This document shows, piece by piece, positions 17,340 through 26,095 of a DNA stretch of 64,000 nt. Within the stretch, counting starts at the first letter, position 1. Each line of letters opens with the position of its first letter. The DNA lies in NCBI GenBank assembly GCA_947460975.1, contig CANHGO010000003.1, forward strand, positions 1 to 64,000, in the 5' to 3' direction. Origin of the DNA: Cytophagaceae bacterium (lineage in GTDB: Bacteria > Bacteroidota > Bacteroidia > Cytophagales > Spirosomataceae). The notes below the pieces were generated by a model. That model did not search any database. It saw only the letters and a list, made by a program, of their open reading frames with translations, and was not told the DNA's origin. The position numbers and the translations under genes were made by a program.

Positions 17340-18416
17340 TTATCGAGGTAAGGTATAATAAAGTCCGACACCCACGGCGCCAAAAACAATGTTTGGGAGC
17401 CATACGGCTAATAAAGGCGGCATTCCTCCCCCTTCAGCGATTCCCTTACTCATCATGAAAAACAAGATGTAAATAAAAGCCAAACTAAAACCGAGCGCGA
17501 TTTGAAACCCTACGCCCCCACGGGATTTACGCGCCGAAACTAAGAAGCCAATGATCGTTAAAATGATCACGGAAATAGGATTGGCAAAGCGTAAATACTT
17601 CTCAATTAAAAATACTTCTATGCCATCAGCGCCACGAGAACGAACTAAATCAATGTGCCGATTGAGTTCAGGCAAGGTAAAAGTTTCGTGCAAGAGATGC
17701 TTATTTTGAAAGTCTTTGGGAAATAAATTTAAGGTTGTATCTATTTTTACACCTGAAATAATCCCTGTTTTTCCCGGCATTAAATTCCTTATTCGATAAT
17801 CATGAATGGTCCATTTTTTGCGAAGGGTATCCCAGGTAATCCGGTCGGACATCAATTTCTCTTTGATCTCATTATTGGAAATACGTTCCAAACTGAATCG
17901 ATAACCGGTATTTGTGTTGTTGTCGTAGCTTTCAATATAGGCATATACATCCGGGGCGATTTTGATATGCACGTCTCGCTTGTCAAAAAAGTAGGTGCCG
18001 TTGATGTATTGATGTTCGAAAGGAACCCGAATTTTATTGGCGTTTGGGACAACCCAACCAATCATAATAAAAGTCCCGATGGCAATGATGGTTGACCCAA
18101 TTAAATAGGGCCTCATTAATCGAGTAAAGCTAACCCCAGAACTCAGAATGGCGATTATTTCTGTTTTCGCAGCTAGGTTGGCCGTAAAAAACACGGTGGC
18201 AATAAACACCATCAACGGCGAAATATAGTTGGCCCAGTAGGGGATAAAATTCAAATAATAATCAAAAATGATGGCATGCATGGGAGCCTGCTTGCGAATG
18301 AAATCATCGATTTTTTCTGTATAATCGATGACCATGACAATTAATACAATTAAAAAAACCGCGAAAACGTATGTCTTCAGAAACTTTTTTAAAATGTAGT
18401 AATCGAGTATTTTCAT
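17340..18416 (-). CDS. lptG: LptF/LptG-family permease (YjgP/YjgQ), lipopolysaccharide export
   Basis: 358 residues with the family layout: two N-terminal membrane helices (MKILDYYILKKFLKTYVFA), a pair ending near residue 120, a periplasmic beta-jellyroll (about 130-260), and three C-terminal helices. Family members form the inner-membrane channel of the LPS export machine with LptB; an lptB gene is at 41258-41998. F and G paralogues are hard to tell apart, so the symbol is provisional. Its start overlaps the DUF983 stop by one base. Confidence 0.9.
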   Translation of the reverse strand: MKILDYYILKKFLKTYVFAVFLIVLIVMVIDYTEKIDDFIRKQAPMHAIIFDYYLNFIPYWANYISPLMVFIATVFFTANLAAKTEIIAILSSGVSFTRLMRPYLIGSTIIAIGTFIMIGWVVPNANKIRVPFEHQYINGTYFFDKRDVHIKIAPDVYAYIESYDNNTNTGYRFSLERISNNEIKEKLMSDRITWDTLRKKWTIHDYRIRNLMPGKTGIISGVKIDTTLNLFPKDFQNKHLLHETFTLPELNRHIDLVRSRGADGIEVFLIEKYLRFANPISVIILTIIGFLVSARKSRGGVGFQIALGFSLAFIYILFFMMSKGIAEGGGMPPLLAVWLPNIVFGAVGVGLYYTLPR

Positions 18417-18802
18417 TAGCTATTGATCGATTCTTGTTCGTAAGAAATTCCAGAAAACAAATGAATGAAGATCACGCGGGCCGTCCTAAAATTGAACGGG
18501 ACCATGAACAAAGAAAATAGGGTAATGGGCACCACATAACCCATGGCTGGAGGATCGTTGAAAAAATTGAAAACGATAAGGCCGCCAATCAACATAATTC
18601 CTACTGTAAATGCGTATGAAATGTACATGGCACCATAGAAAAATCCAGGCTCAACTTCATACCTCACATCACATTGGGGGCAATTGTCATGCATTTGAGC
18701 GAAATTTAAAACATTCCACCACTTATATTTAAAAAGACGTCCTTCGTGACAATGAGGACAACGTGCATTGATTATCGCGTGTAGTTTACTTGGATCTGCC
18801 AT
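18416..18802 (-). CDS. DUF983 zinc-ribbon membrane protein
   Basis: 128 residues. Two CxxC pairs (CPHC at 15-18, CPQC at 41-44) likely bind zinc, and VEPGFFYGAMYISYAF is a family signature. Two or three membrane helices follow. The function of the family is not established. It is the first gene of the operon with LptG and EamA, coupled to LptG by a one-base overlap. Confidence 0.92.
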   Translation of the reverse strand: MADPSKLHAIINARCPHCHEGRLFKYKWWNVLNFAQMHDNCPQCDVRYEVEPGFFYGAMYISYAFTVGIMLIGGLIVFNFFNDPPAMGYVVPITLFSLFMVPFNFRTARVIFIHLFSGISYEQESINS

Positions 18803-18882
18803 AATTAAAGAAAATTAAGCCATAAAGGTAAAGAAAATTGGAGGATTAAACGTAATTAAGGTCGCGTTCCACTCCCTTTTTG

Positions 18883-18890
18883 TATCTTTG
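18883..18890 (+). promoter_or_regulatory. Bacteroidota-type -7 box upstream of 18912-19352
   Basis: TATCTTTG matches TAnnTTTG and lies 21 bases before the ATG at 18912. The operon at 18416 is transcribed divergently from this gap. Confidence 0.5.
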
Positions 18891-18911
18891 CAAAAATCAA
18901 ACTTACACGAT

Positions 18912-19352
18912 ATGTATTCTATTGTAACAAATGTTCACATAGTGCTTTTTGTACTTGTGTTTATTTTAGGATTAAATCTATTGGTTCGCGCTATTCGCGG
19001 ATTATCCAGCGGAGGCGCTTTTGTTGACGCAGATCGCAAAGCCGGATTGTTTTTCATGATCTCTTTACACACTCAATTGTTGATCGGCCTAGTGCTTTAT
19101 TTTTTCTTAAGCCCTGTAACAGCAGCAGCTTTTGCAGATTTTGGCGCGGCGATGAAAGATCCAGCGACTCGCTTAATTGCCGTTGAGCATATTTCAGTGA
19201 ACGTCATTGCGGTTGTACTAGCAACTATTGTAAATGCCAAAAACAAGAAAAATATAGCAGATGCTGCTAAGCATAAAAATGCGTTGATCTTTAATGGAAT
19301 CGGTCTTTTATTAATTTTAAGCCGCATCCCTTGGTCACGATTGTTTGCCTAA
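18912..19352 (+). CDS. four-helix membrane protein, cytochrome b-like
   Basis: 146 residues with four hydrophobic segments (about 7-27, 45-66, 88-108 and 125-143). Histidines lie in or next to helices at 9, 53, 93 and 121, a pattern compatible with b-type heme ligation, and small Bacteroidota proteins of this shape are often labelled cytochrome b. I cannot confirm heme binding. ATG at 18912 (MYSIVTNVH) follows the promoter-like box; earlier in-frame codons overlap the box. The HAD phosphatase gene starts seven bases after the stop. Confidence 0.72.
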   Translation: MYSIVTNVHIVLFVLVFILGLNLLVRAIRGLSSGGAFVDADRKAGLFFMISLHTQLLIGLVLYFFLSPVTAAAFADFGAAMKDPATRLIAVEHISVNVIAVVLATIVNAKNKKNIADAAKHKNALIFNGIGLLLILSRIPWSRLFA

Positions 19353-19359
19353 GTTTTAT

Positions 19360-19875
19360 ATGAAAAAAAAGTGCATTTTTTTGGATCGCGACGGTGTTCT
19401 AAATGTAGACCGTGTGGATTATGTGTACCGCATGGAAGATTTTATCATTCCAAAAGGTGTCCCTGAGGCATTAATCGCCTTAAAAGAAGCGGGATATTTA
19501 TTGGTTGTTATTACGAATCAAAGCGGTATTGCCAAAGGACTTTATGAACGTAAGCACGTATTTGCGATTCATGAAGCGATTCAAAAAGCTTGCGGTGGCG
19601 TTTTAGATGATTTATATTTTTGCCCTTATCATGAAAATTTTGATAGCCGATCTTTAACGAGAAAACCTGGGTCATTGTTGATTGAAAAGGCGGCGGCTAA
19701 ATACCAGGTCGACTTTAATCTTTCATTTATGGTGGGAGATCATGAACGTGATATCATCGCGGGAACGAGAGCTGGACTTAGAACGATACGTTTGGCCCCC
19801 GAAGGCGAAGAAACGAATGCCACTTTTGTGGTGCGTGATTTACTAGAAGCTTCTCAATTAATTTTAAAAAGTTAG
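19360..19875 (+). CDS. HAD-IIIA phosphatase, GmhB/HisB-N-like
   Basis: 171 residues. The HAD nucleophile motif FLDRDGVLN holds Asp9 and Asp11; motif II is ITNQSGIAKG and the late motif is MVGDHERDI. It is most similar in layout to D-glycero-D-manno-heptose 1,7-bisphosphate 7-phosphatase. However, the GmhB zinc loop is incomplete: CPYH is there, but the following CxC is replaced by FDSRSLTRKP. The heptose genes gmhA and hddA-like at 45.7-49.6 kb would need such an enzyme, so a role there is plausible but unproven. ATG at 19360 gives the standard N-terminus; a TTG 15 bases upstream overlaps the previous gene. Confidence 0.85.
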   Translation: MKKKCIFLDRDGVLNVDRVDYVYRMEDFIIPKGVPEALIALKEAGYLLVVITNQSGIAKGLYERKHVFAIHEAIQKACGGVLDDLYFCPYHENFDSRSLTRKPGSLLIEKAAAKYQVDFNLSFMVGDHERDIIAGTRAGLRTIRLAPEGEETNATFVVRDLLEASQLILKS

Positions 19876-19878
19876 CAT

Positions 19879-20772
19879 ATGGAAAAAGTATATTTAAGTG
19901 ATGCCGGTCCCAAAGTTTCTCCGGCCATTTATGGATTTTGGCGTTGGGAAAATGAGGTGGCTTCCATGGAGAAAATTGTTCAATTATGCCTTGAATTGGG
20001 GATTAATACCTTTGATCATGCGGATCGCTATGGTGATTATTCATGTGAAAAGACTTTTGGCGAGCTCATTTCTTCGGGATCTGTGAGTCGCTCAGATATT
20101 ATTTTATTTTCTAAATGTGGCGTTTGTTTACCCCATGCGGCCCGACCAGAAATACGGGTTAAACATGTCAATACATCCGCTGATCATATTTCAAAATCCG
20201 TTGAGAACTCGTTACGAAATTTAAAAACCGATTATTTAGATGTGTTTTTGTTGGACCAATTAGACCCTTTGTCGGATTTGGAATCAACGGCCTTGGCGCT
20301 TGAAAAATTGAAAAGTTCTGGGAAGGTTAAAAATATTGGGGTATCTAATTTTTCGGTATACCAGCACCAATTGCTCGTTTCGTATTTAAATATCCCGGTG
20401 GTTTCCAATCACATCGATTTAAATTTGTTGCAAACCACTGCTTTGGATAATGGAGCGTTGGATTACATCAAGCAAAAATACATGCGCCCATTGGCTGTAT
20501 CGCCTTTGGCTGGCGGACGTATCGAACAAGGAACGGATGAAATCGCCCTTCGTGTGCGTAAAAAATTAAATGAGATGGCGGCTAAATACGAGAGTAATAT
20601 TGAGTCTATCGCAGTCGCTTGGGTGGTTAAATTAGGTGCCTTGCCTTTGATTGGCACGCTAGAAGAATCACGCATTCGCAATATTGTGAATTCATTTAAT
20701 ATCGATCTGGAACATCAAGATTGGTACGATTTATACCAAACCTCTAGACCTGGACCGCTGGTGCAGGACTAA
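19879..20772 (+). CDS. aldo/keto reductase family protein with altered catalytic tetrad
   Basis: 297-residue TIM-barrel AKR resembling YdhF. Asp49 and Tyr54 (FDHADRYGDY) and Lys79 (FSKCG) of the tetrad are present. The position that normally reads LLIHRPDPL reads FLLDQLDPL, so the catalytic His appears as Asp126. NADPH-binding stretches VSNF and AVSPLAGGRI are recognisable. It follows the HAD phosphatase by three bases in the same operon. Activity may be altered, or specific to this group. Confidence 0.88.
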   Translation: MEKVYLSDAGPKVSPAIYGFWRWENEVASMEKIVQLCLELGINTFDHADRYGDYSCEKTFGELISSGSVSRSDIILFSKCGVCLPHAARPEIRVKHVNTSADHISKSVENSLRNLKTDYLDVFLLDQLDPLSDLESTALALEKLKSSGKVKNIGVSNFSVYQHQLLVSYLNIPVVSNHIDLNLLQTTALDNGALDYIKQKYMRPLAVSPLAGGRIEQGTDEIALRVRKKLNEMAAKYESNIESIAVAWVVKLGALPLIGTLEESRIRNIVNSFNIDLEHQDWYDLYQTSRPGPLVQD

Positions 20773-20797
20773 GATTTTGATTAGAATATTGAATAAT

Positions 20798-20828
20798 AAA
20801 AGCCCGACAAACATGTCAGGCTTTTTAC
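20798..20828. terminator. terminator after the aldo/keto reductase gene
   Basis: AAAAGCC-GACA arms with loop AACA and one mismatch, followed by TTTTTA on the plus strand. The reverse reading also ends in a T-rich run, so it may also stop transcription leaving rnr. Confidence 0.8.
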
Positions 20829-20847
20829 TTTTTCGGACCAAAGTCCT

Positions 20848-20923
20848 ATTACCTATTACTTCTTACCTATTACCTTTTAATATTACCTTTTACCTCTTAC
20901 CTAATACCTATTACTTTTTACCT
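20848..20923. repeat. heptanucleotide tandem array 1 (ATTACCT), beside rnr stop
   Basis: Eleven near-tandem units of consensus ATTACCT, with variants ATTACTT, CTTACCT, TTTACCT and AATACCT and one unit shortened to six bases. The array ends four bases before the rnr stop codon, i.e. just downstream of rnr on its strand. GGACCAAAGTCC, a small hairpin, precedes it. It is the longest of five arrays of the same family in this window. Confidence 0.9.
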
Positions 20924-20926
20924 AAA

Positions 20927-23182
20927 TCACCTTCTCCCCGTATTTCTCCTTCGCTCTTTCCCTTTAGGAACCACCCGATTTCCTCTTGGCGATTCTCTCT
21001 TTCTAGAACGATTATTATTAAATCCTGTTCCAGAGCGCATCCCCACCATTTCTAAATCGATGGTTCTTTTGGCCAAATTCGTATCACGCACTTTCACTTT
21101 GACCGCATCACCAAAAGTGAACACTCGGCCATTGGACTTGCCCACAATCCGGTAATTTTCTTTATCTAAATCGTAAAAATCGTCGTTTAAGTCGACCATA
21201 CGAACAAGTCCCTCACAAGAAGTATCTCCTATTTCCACAAAAATCCCGAACTCCGTTACGCCTGTAATGATTCCGTCAAATACCTGTGGCTCATGTAAAC
21301 TCATGTACTCCACTTGCTTGTATTTAATGGAAGCACGTTCGGCTTCAGAGGCCAACTTCTCCCGATCCGAAGAATGCTTGCATTGAATCTCGATGGGCGA
21401 ACGGTCTTTGGCCTCACCCCCATCTAAATAATGTTGCAATAATCGATGCGTCATGACATCCGGATAGCGACGAATAGGACTTGTAAAGTGTGAATAAAAT
21501 GGAAAGGCAAGGCCAAAATGTCCAATCGCATCGGTGCTATATTTAGCCTTCGACATAGTACGAACCGCCAAACTTTGCAATACATTTTCCTCCGCTTTCC
21601 CCTGAATATTTTCCATCAACGCATTGAATGACTGGCTCACTTGCTTGGGTTCCGTGGTTACTTGGTACCCAAATTTCTTCGCAAAGGAAGAAAACACGCG
21701 TAATTTTTCCGGATCAGGCGCATCGTGTATCCGATATACCATCGTATTTCGCGGATCCGTTTGCTTTAATTCATGTACATATTCAGCCACTTTTTTGTTG
21801 GCCAACAACATAAATTCCTCAATTAACTTGTGCGCATCTTTCCGCTCGCGAGGATATACGGCAATGGGTTTTCCATCTTCGTCCAACAAAAACCGCAGTT
21901 CCGTCGAATCGAAATTGACCGACCCATGTTTAAATCGGGCGTCTCTAAATGTTTTTGCAATCCGATTTAAATCTTTGATGACGGGCTCATAAGGATCTTC
22001 AGAAGGCCCCTCATGTTCGATTAAAACTTGGGCATCTTCGTAGGCAAACCTACGATCCGAATGGATTAAAGTTCTGCCAAACCACTCTTTGACAATCTTC
22101 CCTTTTTTGTCTAATTCGAAAACGGCCGAAAACGTACATTTGTCTTCATTGGGTCTCAAGGAACAAAGGCCATTGGAAAGTTTTTCGGGCAACATCGGAA
22201 CGACGCGATCCACCAAATAAACGGAGGTCGCACGTCGATAAGCCTCTTGGTCCAAAACACTTCCGGGCTTCACATAATGCGAAACGTCGGCTATGTGAAC
22301 GCCAATTTCCGTATGTCCATTGGCCAAAATTTGATAGCTAATCGCATCGTCAAAATCCTTTGCGTCCACGGGATCTATGGTAAAGGTCAATACCTTTCTA
22401 AAATCTTTTCGCTTTTTAATTTCGTCTTTTGAAATGGTGGTTGGGATATCCTCCGCAGCCAATTCCACCTCTTCTGGGAAATCATAAGGAAGCCCAAATT
22501 CCGCTAAAATGGAGTGCATTTCAGTGTCATTTTCACCGGCTTTACCTAATACTTTGACGACACGGCCTTCTGCTTTTTTACCGGCGGAGGCCCAACGAGT
22601 CACCTCGACGATCACTTTGTCTAGGTGGTTGGCCGCCATCGTTTCCGTGCGCGGCACGTAGATATCTTCGTATATTTTTTTTGAATCGGGGATTAAAAAC
22701 GCATAGTGTGGGGTGACTTGGATGACGCCCACTAACTCGGGGGAACGTCTCTCTAAAATCTCAACCACCTCGCCTTCCGGGCGGTCGTTTTTCTTTTTTT
22801 CAGAAGGTCTGCGTGCTTGAACGAGCACGGTATCTCCGTCTTTGGCAAACATTAAATCAGCCGTCGCGACCCAAATATCTTTTCCCTCTCCTTCGGTTAA
22901 GATGAAGGCAAAACGTGAATTTACGTGGTCTACGCGTCCTTTGACTTGGAATGATTCACTGTCAAATCGATAGTTGCCATCCGACTGGCGAATGATCCTG
23001 TTTTCTTGTGCTAATTTATCTACGGCGTCGGAATAAATTTCCTTGGTCTTTCGGTCGCGAATCGCAAATGCTTTGTGAATTTGGTTGACCGAGTACGATC
23101 GATAATCGTTGAGTTCAAAAAATTCGAGGATTTCTGCTTGAATTTCTTTTAAGAATTTTTCTTGTTTTGGGTTAATGCCCAT
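20927..23182 (-). CDS. rnr: ribonuclease R
   Basis: 3'-5' exoribonuclease acting on structured RNA. 751 residues: an N-terminal winged helix (about 1-65, with YSVNQIHKAFAIRDRKTKE), cold-shock OB domains (about 70-225), a catalytic RNB domain (about 250-580) with the Asp cluster in IDPVDAKDFDDAIS, a C-terminal S1 domain (about 630-715) and a short basic Arg/Lys tail. All main family marks are there. The coding region ends against heptanucleotide array 1. Confidence 0.97.
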   Translation of the reverse strand: MGINPKQEKFLKEIQAEILEFFELNDYRSYSVNQIHKAFAIRDRKTKEIYSDAVDKLAQENRIIRQSDGNYRFDSESFQVKGRVDHVNSRFAFILTEGEGKDIWVATADLMFAKDGDTVLVQARRPSEKKKNDRPEGEVVEILERRSPELVGVIQVTPHYAFLIPDSKKIYEDIYVPRTETMAANHLDKVIVEVTRWASAGKKAEGRVVKVLGKAGENDTEMHSILAEFGLPYDFPEEVELAAEDIPTTISKDEIKKRKDFRKVLTFTIDPVDAKDFDDAISYQILANGHTEIGVHIADVSHYVKPGSVLDQEAYRRATSVYLVDRVVPMLPEKLSNGLCSLRPNEDKCTFSAVFELDKKGKIVKEWFGRTLIHSDRRFAYEDAQVLIEHEGPSEDPYEPVIKDLNRIAKTFRDARFKHGSVNFDSTELRFLLDEDGKPIAVYPRERKDAHKLIEEFMLLANKKVAEYVHELKQTDPRNTMVYRIHDAPDPEKLRVFSSFAKKFGYQVTTEPKQVSQSFNALMENIQGKAEENVLQSLAVRTMSKAKYSTDAIGHFGLAFPFYSHFTSPIRRYPDVMTHRLLQHYLDGGEAKDRSPIEIQCKHSSDREKLASEAERASIKYKQVEYMSLHEPQVFDGIITGVTEFGIFVEIGDTSCEGLVRMVDLNDDFYDLDKENYRIVGKSNGRVFTFGDAVKVKVRDTNLAKRTIDLEMVGMRSGTGFNNNRSRKRESPRGNRVVPKGKERRRNTGRR

Positions 23183-23245
23183 GATTTATTTGTAATTAGG
23201 GTGCAAGGTACGAATATCAAATAGGAATTCTTAATTCCAAGCCCT

Positions 23246-23253
23246 TATCTTTG
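23246..23253 (+). promoter_or_regulatory. Bacteroidota-type -7 box immediately before the M28 peptidase gene
   Basis: TATCTTTG, identical to the box at 18883, ends four bases before the ATG. A transcript from it would be leaderless or nearly so. Confidence 0.5.
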
Positions 23254-23257
23254 CAAA

Positions 23258-24262
23258 ATGAATCGTTCTCGCATCGCCTTATTTTTGTTGGTTCTTTTTA
23301 TTCTCAGTGGAGTTTTCATTTGGTATAAAAGCACGAAAAGCCAAGAAACGAACGTAGTATCTACGGCAGTCATCGTTGAAACTCCCATATTTAATTCAGA
23401 TTCAGCCTATGCGCACATCGCGAAGCAAGTAAGTTTTGGCCCTCGAATTCCTAATTCTCCAGCACAAATCAAATGCAAGGATTGGATTGTTGAAAAATTA
23501 AAGGGCTACGGTTGGCAAGTCAAAATCCAAGAATTTACCTCCTTCCGTTACGATGGATATAAAATGAAGGGTTATAATATCATGGCGCAATACCAACCGC
23601 AAATTCAAAAACGGATTTTATTGGGGGCGCATTGGGATGCAAGAAGTATCGCCGACAAAGATTCGGTGGATAAAAATAAGCCGATTGACGCGGCAAATGA
23701 TGGTGGGAGTGGCGTAGGGGTTATGTTGGAAATCGCGAGGCTCTTATCCCAAACAACCAAAAAACCAACGGTCGGCGTGGACCTAATTTTCTTTGATTTA
23801 GAAGACCATGGCGAACCGCATGATTTTACTGGAAACCCGTCGACAACCAGTTGGGCCCTAGGATCTCAACATTGGGCCACGAACATCATCCCAGAAAACT
23901 ACCGTCCCTATTATGGAATTTTATTGGATATGGTGGGGGCTAGAGGGGCGAAATTTCCACATGAAGGCTCTTCTATGCAATATGCACCCGGAATCGTACG
24001 CTCGATTTGGGCGACGGCTGCTGATTTAGGATACGGAAATATGTTCATCGACGAAGACGCTTTTGGAATAACGGACGACCATACGGCGGTGAATGAAGTA
24101 GGGAAAATTCAGATGATTGACATCATCGATATAAGGCCGGAGAATGGTGGTTTTGATTTTGGATCCTTCCATCACACGCATCAAGATAATTTGAGTACCA
24201 TCGACAAGTCCACGTTAAAGGCGGTTGGGCAAACACTATTACAAGTTTTATATAGAGAATAA
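23258..24262 (+). CDS. M28-family zinc peptidase / glutaminyl cyclase-like
   Basis: 334 residues. An N-terminal membrane anchor or signal (IALFLLVLFILSGVFIWY) places the enzyme in the periplasm or on the membrane. The M28 zinc-site stretches are present: LGAHWDAR (about 122-129), AANDGGSGVGV (about 145-155) and FFDLEDHGEP (about 177-186); a late FHHTHQDN supplies another His. This set resembles the glutaminyl-peptide cyclotransferase branch of M28. It is the first gene of a run with gcvT and comB-like genes. Confidence 0.88.
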   Translation: MNRSRIALFLLVLFILSGVFIWYKSTKSQETNVVSTAVIVETPIFNSDSAYAHIAKQVSFGPRIPNSPAQIKCKDWIVEKLKGYGWQVKIQEFTSFRYDGYKMKGYNIMAQYQPQIQKRILLGAHWDARSIADKDSVDKNKPIDAANDGGSGVGVMLEIARLLSQTTKKPTVGVDLIFFDLEDHGEPHDFTGNPSTTSWALGSQHWATNIIPENYRPYYGILLDMVGARGAKFPHEGSSMQYAPGIVRSIWATAADLGYGNMFIDEDAFGITDDHTAVNEVGKIQMIDIIDIRPENGGFDFGSFHHTHQDNLSTIDKSTLKAVGQTLLQVLYRE

Positions 24263-24263
24263 T

Positions 24264-25355
24264 ATGGAAGAAAATACTTTGCAATTTGTGCATTTAAATG
24301 ACACGCATGTAGGTTTGGGAGCTAAAATGGTCCCTTTTGCAGGTTTTAACATGCCTGTTTTATACACCAATTTAATTGAGGAGCATGTTTGTGTGCGCAA
24401 CAATGTGGGGGTTTTTGACGTGAGTCACATGGGGGAATTTTTATTAAAGGGAGAAAAAGCCTTGGATTTAATTCAATATGTCTGTTCGAATGATGCGTCT
24501 AAATTAACAGATGGCAAAGTGCAATACAGCTGTTTGCCTAATGCCACGGGGGGTATTGTGGATGATTTATTGGTGTATCGAGTGAACGCCCACGAATATT
24601 ATTTGGTGGTTAATGCGTCTAATATTGAGAAAGATTGGAATTGGATTTCGTCTCATAACACCTTCGGGGTTGAGATGTTAAATCGATCCGACGACTATAG
24701 TTTATTTGCGGTTCAGGGGCCCAATGCGCTGTCTGTTTTGCAAAAATTAACCGATGTAAATTTATCTGAAATGCCTTATTATACGTTTAAAATAGGTAAT
24801 ATGGCTGGGTTTTCAGATGTGATTATTTCCAATACTGGGTATACGGGGGCAGGAGGTTTTGAGATATATGTGGAGAATAAAAATGCCTTAGCGATGTGGA
24901 ATTCCATTTTTAAGGCGGGGGAATCGGTTGGAATTCAGCCGGTTGGTTTGGGTGCGAGGGATACCTTGCGAACTGAAATGGGGTATTGTTTATATGGCCA
25001 TGACATTGACGATTCGACTTCGCCAATCGAGGCGGGATTGGGTTGGATTACTTCTTTTAACAAGGATTTCATCATGAAGGATTTCCATGCGGCGATTAAA
25101 GCAGCTGGACCTAAGAAAAAGTTAGTGGGTTTTGAGATGATTGACCGTGGGATTCCGCGCCAACATTATCCCATTTTGAATACGGCGGGTGAGGTGATTG
25201 GCGAAGTGACTTCAGGCACACAATCTCCCAATTTATCTAAAGGAATAGGAATGGGATATGTGGAAACATCCCAAAGCACGGTTGGCTCAGAGATTTTTAT
25301 TTCCATTCGTGACAAATCATTAAAAGCTCAAATCGTTAAAATGCCTTTCATTTAA
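24264..25355 (+). CDS. gcvT: glycine cleavage system T protein (aminomethyltransferase)
   Basis: Transfers the methylene group from aminomethyl-lipoyl H protein to tetrahydrofolate. 363 residues with GcvT folate-binding marks GAKMVPFAGFNMPV, VGVFDVSHMGEF, NTGYTGAGGFEIYV and LRTEMGYCLYGHDI. ATG at 24264 gives the normal MEENTLQFVHLND start; in-frame codons upstream overlap the peptidase gene. The other gcv genes are not in the window. It is followed after one base by the ComB-like gene. Confidence 0.96.
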   Translation: MEENTLQFVHLNDTHVGLGAKMVPFAGFNMPVLYTNLIEEHVCVRNNVGVFDVSHMGEFLLKGEKALDLIQYVCSNDASKLTDGKVQYSCLPNATGGIVDDLLVYRVNAHEYYLVVNASNIEKDWNWISSHNTFGVEMLNRSDDYSLFAVQGPNALSVLQKLTDVNLSEMPYYTFKIGNMAGFSDVIISNTGYTGAGGFEIYVENKNALAMWNSIFKAGESVGIQPVGLGARDTLRTEMGYCLYGHDIDDSTSPIEAGLGWITSFNKDFIMKDFHAAIKAAGPKKKLVGFEMIDRGIPRQHYPILNTAGEVIGEVTSGTQSPNLSKGIGMGYVETSQSTVGSEIFISIRDKSLKAQIVKMPFI

Positions 25356-25356
25356 G

Positions 25357-26067
25357 ATGCGGAAAATAGATGTTTGCTTCTCGCCGGATTTAATTCATTT
25401 ATATGATTTGTCAGATAAATGTGTCGTGGTGGTGGACATTTTTAGGGCAACTTCTTGCATGGTGACGGCTTTTGCGCATGGGGCGGCAGAAATTGTTCCG
25501 GTGGAGCAGATTGAATTATGCCAATCGTTTCGTGAAAAAGGATATTTGATTTCGGCGGAGCGCAATGGCATCACGCCGGAGGGTTTTGACTTTGATAATT
25601 CGCCTTTTTCGTATCAAGATCCAAAGGTTAAAGGGGCCAAAATTTGTGTAACGACGACCAATGGAACCGTGGCGATTCGTCGGTCTGCCGAAGCTCCCCA
25701 ATTATATGTGGGTGCGTTTTTAAATTTGTCCAGCATTACGGAGGCTTTGAATAAATGGGAGGGCGACGCATTGGTGGTTTGTGCGGGTTGGAAGGGCAAA
25801 CCTAATTTAGAAGATACTTTGTTTGCGGGCGCCCTAATAGACCAATTGACCGGCGTCTACGAGGTAGCCGATGACGCGGCATTAATGGCTTGGAAAAACT
25901 TCAATGTTGCCTCCAAAGATATGTTGACCGCCGTGAAAAACTCTTCCCACGTCAAAAGACTATTAGGTTTAGGCATCGAAAAAGACATCGCTTTTTGTTT
26001 GGAAGTAGATCGCTATGATGTCTTACCTGAACTGGAAGGGGAACGATTAGTTAATAAAAAACGTTGA
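25357..26067 (+). CDS. 2-phosphosulfolactate phosphatase family protein (ComB-like)
   Basis: 236 residues with the ComB family opening (DVCFSPDLIHLYD), VVVDIFRATS, ITPEGFDFDNSPF and the CVTTTNGTVAI stretch. In methanogens ComB makes sulfolactate for coenzyme M. Bacteroidota do not make coenzyme M, so the substrate here is probably another phosphorylated sulfonate or hydroxy acid; a link to sulfonolipid metabolism is only a guess. Its start lies one base after the gcvT stop, implying coupling. Confidence 0.88.
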   Translation: MRKIDVCFSPDLIHLYDLSDKCVVVVDIFRATSCMVTAFAHGAAEIVPVEQIELCQSFREKGYLISAERNGITPEGFDFDNSPFSYQDPKVKGAKICVTTTNGTVAIRRSAEAPQLYVGAFLNLSSITEALNKWEGDALVVCAGWKGKPNLEDTLFAGALIDQLTGVYEVADDAALMAWKNFNVASKDMLTAVKNSSHVKRLLGLGIEKDIAFCLEVDRYDVLPELEGERLVNKKR

Positions 26068-26095
26068 ATTTAGCCCTTGATGGGCATTTTAAAAT

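Noticed and set aside
20848-20923. CRISPR array or telomere-like repeat
   Set aside because: Units are only seven bases with no spacers, and the arrays are short and internal; neither CRISPR nor a replicon end fits.
20777-21055. Open frame rich in Tyr/Leu/Pro after the aldo/keto reductase gene
   Set aside because: It reads through the terminator, heptanucleotide array 1 and the antisense of rnr.
26068-26095. Terminator between the ComB-like gene and thrC
   Set aside because: GCCC-TTGAT-GGGC is only four base pairs and is not followed by a convincing T run.
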